From Halomonas sp. (GTDB lineage: Bacteria; Pseudomonadota; Gammaproteobacteria; Pseudomonadales; Halomonadaceae), in the NCBI RefSeq assembly GCF_029263665.1, contig NZ_JAJUFQ010000001.1, positions 248,001-312,000 of the forward strand: 64,000 nucleotides of DNA. Reading direction: 5' to 3'. Of the stretch, positions 8,208 to 17,130 are shown piece by piece. The notes beneath the pieces were generated by a model, which had not been told where the DNA came from, did no database searches, and worked only from the letters and a program-made list of their open reading frames with translations. Made by a program: the position numbers and the translations under genes. Every line of letters starts with the position of its first letter. The first letter of the stretch is position 1.

Positions 8208-8590
8208 TAGCCTTCTCCAGACATCCTTGCCATGTCCCAGTAGCGTAGTTCTCTTCTTCTGAAGACATCCCTGATCATATATGACCGATGCTGGAAGATG
8301 AGTTCCAGCTGTTTTCTTGACAACTGCATGATCATTTCCGGGAAGCACCCATCAAACCAGATATTGAAGTCATCAGTATTCATGAGCCTTTTGTGCTGAA
8401 GTATCAATCTCTTTACCACATCTGCTTCATACCCCCATTCAAATGATAAAATTCGATATAGAGAGTAATCTCTATAGATATACAGACCTTGCAAGTAACC
8501 TTCCGGACACCCCAATATATGCTTCTTGATGACAAATGATTCATCACTACTACTGAGGCTTATAGGAAGTAGGTGCTTGAATGAAATCAT
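8204..8590 (-). CDS. Orphan hypothetical protein, A+T-rich
   Basis: A 128-residue protein I do not recognise. It has a good Shine-Dalgarno sequence (AGGAG, eight bases before the ATG at 8590), which is the main support. It is rich in aromatic, Ile and Arg residues (IYRDYSLYRILSFEWGY; RKQLELIFQHRSYMIRDVF) and has no signal peptide or membrane segment. Codon and base use are clearly more A+T-rich than all neighbours, as is the 500 bases upstream, suggesting recent acquisition. The stop codon is formed by the terminal CTAG of the adjacent palindromic element, so the original C-terminus may have been longer. An immunity-type role is possible but unsupported. Confidence 0.55.
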   Translation of the reverse strand: MISFKHLLPISLSSSDESFVIKKHILGCPEGYLQGLYIYRDYSLYRILSFEWGYEADVVKRLILQHKRLMNTDDFNIWFDGCFPEMIMQLSRKQLELIFQHRSYMIRDVFRRRELRYWDMARMSGEGY

Positions 8591-9083
8591 TTTCTTTCTC
8601 CTGTTTCAGGTAGCCATCGTCACCCTGTCCCATTTCAATGGATCAGCCCTGAATATTGTATTCCCTTTGACTCTTCATCCAGCGTCAGAATCAGCCCCAG
8701 GTATCTCGTCTTGATATATGCCAAGGGACGAGACAAGTTATTTCCTTCATTTCGCATTCACTTGATGATACCAAGACAATGCATGCCTTATTCGATAAGC
8801 CCATGAATATATTAAAAAACAAAAATCACACCTTCTCCTTTTCACACCTCTCTCTACTTACGGATTCCTGACAGGTCTTGCAAAGAGCATCGTGGATATA
8901 GGAGATATAGGCTACGCGTCATGATTAATATTATTTACTATATTCTAAATAGCACACTTTTTCAGAGAAATTACAAAATCTTGAGAAACGGAAAACCATT
9001 CCACCCAATAAATACTGAATGTGCACAATAGCAATCTTTTTTTAATACTCTATCATGATAAGGCTATATAGTAGAAAGGAGCA
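8591..9083. other. A+T-rich intergenic region, no gene seen
   Basis: About 490 bases, markedly more A+T-rich than the rest of the window, with many short stops in all frames. It lies upstream of the orphan gene and downstream of the CdaR-type regulator. A short minus-strand open stretch around 8640-8720 could be a gene remnant but has no start and no recognisable motif. Confidence 0.5.
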
Positions 9084-9103
9084 GAGTGCCATTATATGGC
9101 ACT
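9084..9103 (-). terminator. Short hairpin after the CdaR-type gene
   Basis: AGTGCCAT and ATGGCACT form an 8-bp stem around a four-base loop, 4-5 bases past the stop codon of the regulator. There is no good T tract on the minus strand, so it may be an RNA 3'-end hairpin rather than an intrinsic terminator. Confidence 0.35.
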
Positions 9104-9107
9104 ATGT

Positions 9108-10295
9108 TTATCCCTCGCCCCCGGACACCTGTAGCTGTATTCCCAGATACAGCTCCACTAGTCCAGTAAAGTGATGGGGGGAAATTCCCGTGATGTCATG
9201 AATGCGATTCAGGCGATAACGCAGTGTATTGCGATGCACATGCAGCGCTTGAGCGCATTGGGTCAGGCTGCCTTGGTGGAGATAAAGTGCATGCAGGGTC
9301 TTGAGTAACTTTCCTGAAGTATCCTGCTTACGTAATGCTTCGATGGCCTTCTTCAACTGAGCCCCTTGCCATTTGTCCGCCAAGGGGGCCAGCAATACAG
9401 GCAGACGAAGCTCATCGAATAGATATTTGCTCGATTCAGGGTTCTGCAGCTTGCCTGTCTGCATCACCTGACAAGCGCTCTCGAAGGAAAGCGGCAACAG
9501 GGCAGGATCAGGAAAGAATTGTCCCAGGGCAACCTTGACCTGACCAATTCCCCGGTCTTCCAGACGTTCCATCAGTACATCGATACGCTGGCTCTCTCGC
9601 TCTCCCCAGGGTTGGCCACCTCTTGGTGCGCTGCAGGGTTTGAGCACTACCAGCTGGCGGGTCGAGACCATGGCCACCAGATTGTCGCGACTGGGAAACT
9701 CCAGCAGTTCAATCACCTGCTGCATGTCACTGAGATTGGACATGGGGCTCGCCTTGCCCAGTTCGATCAAGACCGCCACCCGCGGCTCATGAATATTGAT
9801 ACCCAGTCGCACCGCCCAACTCTGGAGCTGCTCTTCACTCAGCTCACGCTGGATCCAGGCCAGGATGAAGCCTTCCTTGTGACGTTTGTCCCACTGCAGC
9901 CGGTCCATGAACGCAGCCTGCTCCACCAGCATCTCGGCAGCCATCTTGACCAGTGCGACATACTGGCGAATCCTGGCCGGGTCTCCCGTGACACCGAGCA
10001 CTCCCACGGTTTCAGCATGGCATTTCAGCAGTGCATTGATGCCAGGCTTCACCCCCTGCAGGGTCTTCTGGTCGTCAACCGTGATCACCACTTGCTGCTG
10101 GCGTTTCAGTGCCAACACCGCGCCATCATGCAGTTGCCCCAAGCGAGAGCGATCGCCACTGGCAATGATGACGCCACGGGTATCCATGACATTGATGTTG
10201 GCATCAAGGATACCTTGAGTCTTGTCAATGATCTGCTGAGCGAGTTCCGCATCCAGAAGCATAGGATTTACCATCGGCACAAGCGACACGATCAC
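9108..10295 (-). CDS. CdaR-family transcriptional regulator (sugar diacid/glycerate type)
   Basis: 395 residues from a GTG that overlaps the mtgA stop (GTGA); ATG 10274 or the ATG of MLLDAELAQ are alternatives. The N-terminal diacid-recognition domain begins MLLDAELAQQIIDKTQGILDAN-like and continues with GVIIASGDRSRLG and VGVLGVTGDP. The C-terminal PucR-type helix-turn-helix is visible in QGSLTQCAQALHVHRNTLRYRLNRIH, about residues 340-365. E. coli CdaR activates glucarate, galactarate and glycerate genes. The GntP permease at 6146-7507 is the nearest plausible target (inference). Overlap with mtgA suggests some shared transcription. Confidence 0.85.
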   Translation of the reverse strand: MIVSLVPMVNPMLLDAELAQQIIDKTQGILDANINVMDTRGVIIASGDRSRLGQLHDGAVLALKRQQQVVITVDDQKTLQGVKPGINALLKCHAETVGVLGVTGDPARIRQYVALVKMAAEMLVEQAAFMDRLQWDKRHKEGFILAWIQRELSEEQLQSWAVRLGINIHEPRVAVLIELGKASPMSNLSDMQQVIELLEFPSRDNLVAMVSTRQLVVLKPCSAPRGGQPWGERESQRIDVLMERLEDRGIGQVKVALGQFFPDPALLPLSFESACQVMQTGKLQNPESSKYLFDELRLPVLLAPLADKWQGAQLKKAIEALRKQDTSGKLLKTLHALYLHQGSLTQCAQALHVHRNTLRYRLNRIHDITGISPHHFTGLVELYLGIQLQVSGGEG

Positions 10296-11011
10296 AGTTT
10301 ATCGAGATACCCAAGCCCCAGATTGCTCATCTGACGGCGAATCCAGTTGGCATGGCCGGCAGTGGCCGGACCTGGGCTGGAAGCGCTGCGTTCAAGGGGG
10401 TTGGGGAGTACCGCAGCGAGGCGCGCAGCCTGATCGGCACTGAGCTGATCAGCATCGACCCCGAAATAATGGCGACTGGCAGCCTGAAGGCCGAAGACTC
10501 CACGGTCGAATTCGACAATATTGAGATAGACCTCGAGAATACGTTCTTTCGGCCACAGTAGTTCAATCAGCGTGGTGAACCAGGCCTCGAAACCCTTGCG
10601 AACCCAATCCCGGCCTGTCCACAGGAACAGGTTCTTGGCCGTTTGTTGACTGATGGTACTGGCACCACGCAGGGAACCGCCATTCATCCCTTTCTTGATA
10701 GCCCGACGTAATTCAACGAAGTCAAATCCATGGTGTTGGGGAAAGCGCTGATCTTCCGCGGCAATTACCGCCAGCTTGGCGTAATCGGAAAGCTCATCCC
10801 AAGGGCGCCAGCTCTGCTGTATGTCCAGTGGTTCACCCGAGAACCAAGAAGACACTTCACGTTCGAACATGACCATGGAGCCGAACACCGGCACTACGCG
10901 AAAGACCAGTACCAGCAGCACCGACCCCAGCACAAAAGCCAGTAGCCCACGCAACGCGATTCTAGAGACAGGACGCCACCAATCACTCATTCTTCGGCCC
11001 GACACAGACAA
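10292..11011 (-). CDS. mtgA: Monofunctional biosynthetic peptidoglycan transglycosylase
   Basis: 239 residues (a TTG start at 11011, or 232 from ATG 10990, which I cannot decide). One N-terminal membrane anchor is visible (IALRGLLAFVLGSVLLVLVF). A GT51 domain follows, with the catalytic-glutamate motif AAEDQRFPQHHGFD, then GASTISQQTAKNLFLW, ELLWPKERILEVYLN and EFDRGVFGLQAASRHYFG. It polymerises lipid II into glycan strands at the periplasmic face. There is no transpeptidase domain, so it is MtgA rather than a class A PBP. The length matches the family (about 240). Confidence 0.93.
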   Translation of the reverse strand: MSVSGRRMSDWWRPVSRIALRGLLAFVLGSVLLVLVFRVVPVFGSMVMFEREVSSWFSGEPLDIQQSWRPWDELSDYAKLAVIAAEDQRFPQHHGFDFVELRRAIKKGMNGGSLRGASTISQQTAKNLFLWTGRDWVRKGFEAWFTTLIELLWPKERILEVYLNIVEFDRGVFGLQAASRHYFGVDADQLSADQAARLAAVLPNPLERSASSPGPATAGHANWIRRQMSNLGLGYLDKL

Positions 11012-11093
11012 ATTTCGCCCCAGTATATAGGCAAGTGCAGCATGAATGCCTGTATCAATGGAGAGCCTGGGCAGTTAATGCTTCACCTATTGA

Positions 11094-12062
11094 TCAGAGC
11101 CAGCGCATGCGCCGGAAAACGACCAGCAAGGTGACGATCAAGGTACCCATGACACCCAGCAATACGAAGTATCCCCAGCGGTAATGAAGCTCGGGCATGT
11201 AGTCGAAGTTCATTCCGTACAGGCCTGCCAGGAAGCCAAGAGGAACGAAGATCGCGGTCAATAAGGTGAGCAGTCGCATGGTGTTGTTGAGCTCATGCGA
11301 GCTCAGGGATAGATAACCATCGACCAGATCGCCGGCCTGCTCATAATACATGGTGCACAGGCTCAGCAGCCGTTCGTACTTCTCGTAGGTATCGGTGAGT
11401 ACGTGTTTATAGCGGCCCTTGCGGCCATGGAAGAACACCGCCTGTTCTTCGCGCAGCGTCTCGAATATTCGGCAGTGATAGTTGAAATCCCGACGCATCT
11501 TGCGCAGACGTGTGCGATACAGCGTCAGTTCACGCATGGTCGCGTCGCTGGGTTTTTCCTGCAGCAGGTCTTCCAGCGCCGCCATGCTAGGTTCGAATTC
11601 CGCCAGCAGGTCGATATAGCGCCGCGCCACCGAGGTCGATATCCCCAGCGCCAGCATGATACCACTCTGCTTCAAGACTTCTGACAGGCGGGGCGACTCG
11701 GACCAGCTATCCAGGCTCACCGATCTCTTGTCATGCCGGGTGACGAGAAAACGCTCACCGGCAAACATGGCCAGCTGCAGACAACCGAAGTCCAGTCCTC
11801 GGCTCTCTGCACCCAGCCCCTTCAACAGTATGAACAGGTGGTCATCGAACACTTCCAGCTTGGGAGGATGACTCTGCCTCCTGGCATCGGTCATCACCAG
11901 GTGGTGCAGGCCGAAAACCGCAGCAATACGATTTTCATCTTCTTCCGAGAGGCGGTACATATCCACCCAGATATGACTATCGCTCGAGGCTTGCCACTCC
12001 TCGAGCAACTCGAAACCGCCACGGACCTCGCTACCATCCCCACGCAACAGGAATACCTTCAC
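11094..12062 (-). CDS. CorA/ZntB-family divalent cation transporter
   Basis: 322 residues. A large cytoplasmic N-terminal domain (HHLVMTDARRQSHPPKLEVFDDHLFILLKG in the middle of it) leads into two C-terminal membrane segments. The family signature GLYGMNF (GMN motif) lies near residue 280, between the segments. The loop motif YMPELHYRWGY differs from classic CorA and is more like ZntB, a zinc carrier; the metal is therefore uncertain. It is likely a single-gene unit. Confidence 0.85.
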   Translation of the reverse strand: MKVFLLRGDGSEVRGGFELLEEWQASSDSHIWVDMYRLSEEDENRIAAVFGLHHLVMTDARRQSHPPKLEVFDDHLFILLKGLGAESRGLDFGCLQLAMFAGERFLVTRHDKRSVSLDSWSESPRLSEVLKQSGIMLALGISTSVARRYIDLLAEFEPSMAALEDLLQEKPSDATMRELTLYRTRLRKMRRDFNYHCRIFETLREEQAVFFHGRKGRYKHVLTDTYEKYERLLSLCTMYYEQAGDLVDGYLSLSSHELNNTMRLLTLLTAIFVPLGFLAGLYGMNFDYMPELHYRWGYFVLLGVMGTLIVTLLVVFRRMRWL

Positions 12063-12098
12063 CGCACTTCTCCCTCGTCGCGATCAACCGAATGGTGA

Positions 12099-13007
12099 TC
12101 AACGCTGAAAGACTACCGTGCGATTGCCGTTGAGGAATACCCTGCGCTGCACATGAAGAGCGACAGCCCGAGCCAGGGTCAAGCATTCGATATCGCGCCC
12201 ACGGGCCACCAGGTCTTCTGCTGTGTCCGCATGACTCACCGCTTCCACGCCCTGGGTGATGATCGGACCTTCATCCAGGTCATCGTTGATATAGTGCGCC
12301 GTAGCCCCTACCAGCTTGACGCCCTTCTCGAAGGCTTGATGATAAGGCCGGGCGCCCTTGAAGCCAGGCAACAGGGAGTGGTGGATGTTGATGGCTTTCC
12401 CCGACAGGCGCTCGCACATGTCGCTCGACAGCACCTGCATGTAGCGAGCCAGGATCACCAGTTCTGCACCACACTCCTCGATAATGTTCCACACCGCCTG
12501 TTCCTGCTCAGGCTTGGTGTCGGCAGTGATCGGCAGATGGTGATAGTCGAGACCATGCCACTCAGCCAGCGGTGCCAGATCCGGATGATTGGAAATCACC
12601 GCCTTGATGCTGATCGGCAACTGTCCTGTTCGATAACGATAGAGCAGGTCGTTGAGACAGTGATCAGCCTTCGACACCATGATCACCACCGGCACCAGAC
12701 GCTCCGGAGGTGTCAGTTCGAATGTCATGTCGAAGCTGGATGCCCGATGGGTAAAGGCGGCCTCGAAGGCCGCCGCGTCAAACTCCCCCCCCTGATCAAC
12801 ATCCAGGGGGCGAAACTCAGTGCGAATGAAAAAGCGCTCGGACGCACTATCATCGAAAGACTGTTGCTCGGTGATGTAGCAGCCCTGTTCACGCAGGAAA
12901 CGGGTTACCACATCCACGGTACCCAAGCGACTGGGACACTGGGCTGTCAGGATCCAGGTCCCTTCTCTCATTGCCCGGATCTCTTTCACTGCACTGGTCA
13001 GCGACAT
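12099..13007 (-). CDS. purU: Formyltetrahydrofolate deformylase
   Basis: 302 residues. An N-terminal ACT-type regulatory domain (ILTAQCPSRLGTVDVVTRFL) is followed by a formyltransferase-fold catalytic domain with VISNHPDLAPLAEWHGL, ILARYMQVLSS and INIHHSLLPGFKGARPYHQA, plus DEGPIITQ near the end. It hydrolyses 10-formyl-THF to formate and THF. It lies directly downstream of soxG, as in Pseudomonas betaine loci. There it would regenerate THF from the one-carbon load made by sarcosine oxidase and hand formate to the formate dehydrogenase. N-terminal residues before REGTWILT may be a short extension. Confidence 0.93.
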   Translation of the reverse strand: MSLTSAVKEIRAMREGTWILTAQCPSRLGTVDVVTRFLREQGCYITEQQSFDDSASERFFIRTEFRPLDVDQGGEFDAAAFEAAFTHRASSFDMTFELTPPERLVPVVIMVSKADHCLNDLLYRYRTGQLPISIKAVISNHPDLAPLAEWHGLDYHHLPITADTKPEQEQAVWNIIEECGAELVILARYMQVLSSDMCERLSGKAINIHHSLLPGFKGARPYHQAFEKGVKLVGATAHYINDDLDEGPIITQGVEAVSHADTAEDLVARGRDIECLTLARAVALHVQRRVFLNGNRTVVFQR

Positions 13008-13022
13008 GGCTCTGCTCTCCGC

Positions 13023-13066
13023 TCAACTGTTTCGATCAGCTATTTCGATCAACTGTTTCGATCAAC
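13023..13066. repeat. 13-bp tandem repeat, three copies
   Basis: Unit TCAACTGTTTCGA, three copies (the second varied) plus a partial fourth. It lies between purU and soxG and runs into the last codons of soxG, so the soxG C-terminal residues (DRNS) are encoded by the repeat. Confidence 0.75.
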
Positions 13067-13717
13067 ACCAATCTCGAACTCTTCACCAGCATCCAGCAGC
13101 CAGCGATACAGATAATCGGCAAAGCTGCGCCGAATCACCAGTTCCCAGCGGCTATCATCCGGACGCCGCAGGATAGCGCTGGACTTGGCCATCACCACGG
13201 TCACGCCCTTGCCAGGCGGGAAGTTACGGGGATGCACATCGTAAGCCACCGACTTCATCAGCAACTCGCGCATGGCCAGATCTTCGCCGTGCAGCTCGAC
13301 CAGTGTCTGGCCGGCGCTGACATCGCTGATCGCCACGGAAGCACCTCCCAGCACCTGACGCAGTTCCGTCTCGACGCGATAAGCCTGGCCGAACGGCACA
13401 ATCAGCAGCCATTCATCCGGCGACAACCATTGCAGGCTGCTGACGCCACCATTGAAGACGACCAACTGCTGTGGGCGTGCCGGTAAGCTCACTCCAAATA
13501 CCTGGCGCACGGCTTCATCGAGGACGATGGCACCACCACGCAGGATCAGGTGATCCCGGTCCGCCAACTCGCGCAGGACCACACGGCTGTTGGGTCGCGG
13601 GGCCGGAGCCCCGCTGTTGAAGAATGACCAGGCCAACGGCGATTCCTGGGCAATATCGGCGCCCGGGCAGGCATCGTACGTATTGGCGCGGTCAGTGTGG
13701 TTGACGGACTCAGACAT
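13049..13717 (-). CDS. soxG: Sarcosine oxidase gamma subunit
   Basis: 222 residues from ATG 13717, overlapping the soxA stop by 8 bases. The fold resembles the aminomethyltransferase-like gamma subunit: QQLVVFNGGVSSLQWLSPDEWLLIVPFG, AISDVSAGQTLVELHGEDLAMRELLMK and a C-terminal RRSFADYLYRWLLDAGEEF. It is a structural subunit of the heterotetrameric enzyme. The longer open frame to 13849 lies within soxA and is not the start. The extreme C-terminus is encoded by the 13-bp repeat described separately. Confidence 0.92.
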   Translation of the reverse strand: MSESVNHTDRANTYDACPGADIAQESPLAWSFFNSGAPAPRPNSRVVLRELADRDHLILRGGAIVLDEAVRQVFGVSLPARPQQLVVFNGGVSSLQWLSPDEWLLIVPFGQAYRVETELRQVLGGASVAISDVSAGQTLVELHGEDLAMRELLMKSVAYDVHPRNFPPGKGVTVVMAKSSAILRRPDDSRWELVIRRSFADYLYRWLLDAGEEFEIGVDRNS

Positions 13718-16700
13718 TCTGGCGCTCTCCCTTGGGATCGAGAAAGATCGGGCTGACGATTTCGGCTTCGTGGACCTTGCCATCGGCCATGGGCAGGTAG
13801 ACGGTCTGCCCCATGCGCTCGTGGCCACCCTTGACCAGTGCCAGGGCAAATCCGGAATCCAGCGTTGGGCTGTAATAGCTGGAGGTCACATGTCCCATCA
13901 TGGGCATGGGGATCGCATGGCCAGGATCGAAGACGATCTGGGCCCCTTCCTCCAGAACCACAGCGCTATCCTTCGGCTTCAGGCCAACCATCTGCTTGCG
14001 GTCCTTGCGTGCCGTATCGGGACGCGTCAACGCTCGCTTGCCAATCCAGGAGAACGGCTTGTCGTAGCCGACCGCCCACTGCATGCCCAGATCCTCCGGG
14101 GTCACCGAGCCATCGGTATCCTGGCCAGCGATGATGAAGCCCTTCTCGGCACGCAGTACGTGCATCGTTTCGGTACCGTAAGGCGTCAGGTCGTACTTCT
14201 CGCCGTGAGCGAACAGCGCCTTCCACACGTGCATGGCAGCACGTGCCTGAACGTTGATCTCGTAGGCCAGCTCACCGGTGAAGGAAATACGGAACACACG
14301 TGCCGGTACGCCAGCGACCTTGCCTTCACGCCAGTCCATGAAACGGAAGGCTTCACGATCAAGATCGATGTCCGACAGCTCAGCCAGCAGGTCCCGTGCC
14401 TTGGGCCCGGTGATGGTCATGGTGGCCCAATGATCTGTCACCGAAGAGAACGTCACATCCAGCTCCGGCCACTCGGTCTGGTGCCACAGCTCCAACCATT
14501 CCAATACAGCAGCAGCGCCGCCAGTGGAGGTGGTCATCAGGAAGTGGTCTTCCGCCAGGCAACTGGTGGTACCGTCATCCATCACCATGCCGTCGTCTTT
14601 ACACATCAGGCCATAGCGAACCTTGCCCACTGGCAACTTGGCCCACTTGTTGGTGTAGACACGGCCCAGGAATTCCCGGGTATCCGGGCCCTGGATATCG
14701 ATCTTGCCCAGTGTGGAAGCATCGAGGATACCGATACCTTCACGTACCGCACGACACTCACGGGCCACGGCTTCATGCATGGTCTCACGCTTGCCATTGA
14801 CCGTTCTGGGGAAGTACCAGGGACGCTTCCACTGACCTACGTCCTCGAATTCGGCACCATGTTCCACATGCCACTGATGCAGGGCGGTATAGCGCTCCGG
14901 ATCGAACAGCTCACGGCAATGGCGTCCGACAATGGCACCGAAGGTCACCGGTGTGTAGTTAGGACGGAATACCGTGGTACCCACTTCTGGAATCGAGCGT
15001 TTCAGGCAACGTGCAGCAATCGCCATGCCATTGATATTGCCAAGCTTGCCCTGATCGGTACCAAAGCCCATGGCCGTATAACGCTTGACATGTTCGATGG
15101 ACTCGAAGCCCTCGCGGGTGGCCAGCTCGATGGCCGCTGCAGTGACATCGTTCTGCAGATCGACGAACTGCTTCGGTGCGCGCAATGTCGGCTTGTCATG
15201 AGGCACCTGGAACAATGCCATGGCCTTGCCGTCACTGCGTGCCTTGACGCTGGGGAGCATCACCGACACGGCCTCGAAGCCGGTCTCCTGGGCAGCCTGG
15301 CTGCCCACATTGGCGCCATCCTGCAGTGCTTCAGCCAGCTCGTAGACACCATGAGCGCCACCGGCCACCAGCATGCCCTTCGGCAAGGTGGGGATGAAGC
15401 CGATGAGTTCGTCGTTCCACTGCGGACGAGAACCCGTATGCGATGCCAGGTGAATGACCGGGCTAAAGCCACCGGAGCTGGCCACTGTGTCACAGGCAAA
15501 CTCTTTGACAGCACCACTGATGCGGAAACCAGCGACATCGATAGGCGCAATGCGCACACCCTTGACGCGATTGGCGCCCTGGGCCTCGATCACTGCTGCA
15601 CCCTCGATGATCGTGACACCTTGCGCGCGAACCGCTTCGACCAGCTCACCCTTGGGTGCCTGACGGGAATCCGCGATGGCGACCACTTCACGCCCGGCCT
15701 CGAGCCAGTCCAGTGCAGCCTGATAGCCATCATCGTTGGATGTGGACAATACCAGCTGATTGCCGGGCACGACGCCGTAACGGCGAATATAGGTGGAAAC
15801 CGCAGACGCCAGCATGTTGCCCGGAATGTCGTTTCCAGCATAAACCAGCGGCCGTTCGTGGGCGCCGGAAGCCAGAACCACCCGGCCGGCACGCACCCGG
15901 TGCATGCGTGAGCGCACCTGGCGCTTGCCTGCCACGCTTGGTGCCGTATGCCCCAGATGCTCCGTACGACGCTCGTGCAAGGTGACGAAGTTGTGGTCGT
16001 GATAGCCATTGGCCGTCGTGCGCGGCAACAGCGTGACATCGGGGTTATCTGCCAACTCTTCCAGCACATCTGACGCCCACTTGTCCGCCGGACGCTCGTC
16101 CAGCGTCTGACGGCTGGACAGTAGCGAACCACCCATTTCTTCCTGCTCATCACACAGAATGACTCTGGCGCCAGAGCGAGAAGCGGTCAGCGCTGCGGCA
16201 AGTCCAGCAGGACCCGCGCCGATCACCAGCACGTCACAGTGCTGATGCATGTGGTCGTAGATATCCGGGTCCGACTCGCTGGGACTGCGTCCCAGACCAG
16301 CGCTCTTGCGGATATAACGTTCGTAGGTCATCCACATGGATGCCGGTGCCATGAAGGTCTTGTAGTAGAAGCCAGGAGGCATCATCTTGCCACCCAGCTT
16401 GCCGATCATGCCCATCAGGTCACGCTGGACGTTGGGCCAGCCATTGGTGGAACGCGCACTCAGCCCCTGAAACAAGGCCTGCTGGGTGGCACGCACGTTG
16501 GGCACCTGCTCGGCAGCAGACTCACCCAGCTGCACAACGGCATTGGGCTCTTCGGCACCCGCCGCCACGATGCCCCGGGCGCGTGAGTACTTGAAGCTGC
16601 GGTTGACGATATCGACACCATTGGCCAGCAGTGCCGACGCCAAAGTATCACCGGCATAGCCCTGGTAAGTCTGACCATTGAAGGTGAAGGTCAGACGCTG

Positions 16701-16748
16701 GGAGCGATCAATCCGTCCTCCCTGGTTCAGGCGGTTAGGCTGTCTCAT
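13710..16748 (-). CDS. soxA: Sarcosine oxidase alpha subunit
   Basis: 1012 residues, normal for the TIGR01372 family. The N-terminal domain (FNGQTYQGYAGDTLASALLANG) resembles a degenerate ferredoxin-like module. A dinucleotide-binding motif follows near residues 172-200 (VLVIGAGPAGLAAALTASRSGA). The C-terminal third is a GcvT-like folate domain (VGRVYTNKWAKLPVGKVRYGLM-type region, FTGELAYEINV, VLRAEKGFIIAGQDTDGS). The enzyme converts sarcosine and THF to glycine, 5,10-methylene-THF and hydrogen peroxide. The start overlaps the soxD stop by 4 bases (ATGA). A 773-codon antisense frame across this gene is a composition artefact. Confidence 0.96.
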   Translation of the reverse strand: MRQPNRLNQGGRIDRSQRLTFTFNGQTYQGYAGDTLASALLANGVDIVNRSFKYSRARGIVAAGAEEPNAVVQLGESAAEQVPNVRATQQALFQGLSARSTNGWPNVQRDLMGMIGKLGGKMMPPGFYYKTFMAPASMWMTYERYIRKSAGLGRSPSESDPDIYDHMHQHCDVLVIGAGPAGLAAALTASRSGARVILCDEQEEMGGSLLSSRQTLDERPADKWASDVLEELADNPDVTLLPRTTANGYHDHNFVTLHERRTEHLGHTAPSVAGKRQVRSRMHRVRAGRVVLASGAHERPLVYAGNDIPGNMLASAVSTYIRRYGVVPGNQLVLSTSNDDGYQAALDWLEAGREVVAIADSRQAPKGELVEAVRAQGVTIIEGAAVIEAQGANRVKGVRIAPIDVAGFRISGAVKEFACDTVASSGGFSPVIHLASHTGSRPQWNDELIGFIPTLPKGMLVAGGAHGVYELAEALQDGANVGSQAAQETGFEAVSVMLPSVKARSDGKAMALFQVPHDKPTLRAPKQFVDLQNDVTAAAIELATREGFESIEHVKRYTAMGFGTDQGKLGNINGMAIAARCLKRSIPEVGTTVFRPNYTPVTFGAIVGRHCRELFDPERYTALHQWHVEHGAEFEDVGQWKRPWYFPRTVNGKRETMHEAVARECRAVREGIGILDASTLGKIDIQGPDTREFLGRVYTNKWAKLPVGKVRYGLMCKDDGMVMDDGTTSCLAEDHFLMTTSTGGAAAVLEWLELWHQTEWPELDVTFSSVTDHWATMTITGPKARDLLAELSDIDLDREAFRFMDWREGKVAGVPARVFRISFTGELAYEINVQARAAMHVWKALFAHGEKYDLTPYGTETMHVLRAEKGFIIAGQDTDGSVTPEDLGMQWAVGYDKPFSWIGKRALTRPDTARKDRKQMVGLKPKDSAVVLEEGAQIVFDPGHAIPMPMMGHVTSSYYSPTLDSGFALALVKGGHERMGQTVYLPMADGKVHEAEIVSPIFLDPKGERQNV

Positions 16749-17110
16749 GCGCGAGCCTCCTGTACTGATGCTGTCTGTGAATCGAGGTCCGCACTGGCAG
16801 CCCCACCCTGGGATTCTCCATTCGGGTTCTCAGCGGTGAAACGCGGCTGCTCCCCCATCTTGTAGGTCTCGAGAATCACGTAGCTCTGGGTGTTACGCGT
16901 GATATTGAAGAACTTGCGACAACCGACAGCATGCACCCACAGTTCGTGGTGGATGCCACGGGGGTTGTCACGGAAGAACAGGTAATCCCCCCACTCCTCG
17001 TCACTGCAGGATTCCGGGTCGAGCGGGCGCTGGATATGTGCCTGGCCCTTGGCATGGAATTCTTCTTCCTCACGCCATTCTTCGCAGTAGGGGCAGTAGA
17101 TATGAAACAT
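16745..17110 (-). CDS. soxD: Sarcosine oxidase delta subunit
   Basis: 121 residues, small zinc-binding subunit. The N-terminus MFHIYCPYCEEWREEEEF gives the two zinc cysteines (C6, C9), with the histidine in FHAKGQAHIQRP and a further cysteine in HAVGCRKFFN. This is the known Cys/Cys/His/Cys pattern of delta subunits. It has the long polar tail (after residue 95) often seen in these proteins. It sits between soxB and soxA in the order B-D-A-G, the usual operon order. Confidence 0.93.
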   Translation of the reverse strand: MFHIYCPYCEEWREEEEFHAKGQAHIQRPLDPESCSDEEWGDYLFFRDNPRGIHHELWVHAVGCRKFFNITRNTQSYVILETYKMGEQPRFTAENPNGESQGGAASADLDSQTASVQEARA

Positions 17111-17130
17111 GGTGACTCTCCTCTGCGAAC

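Noticed and set aside
13590..15911. 773-codon plus-strand open frame opposite soxA
   Set aside because: It is fully antisense to a well-supported sarcosine oxidase gene; no motif, no Shine-Dalgarno sequence. Long antisense frames are common in high-GC coding DNA.
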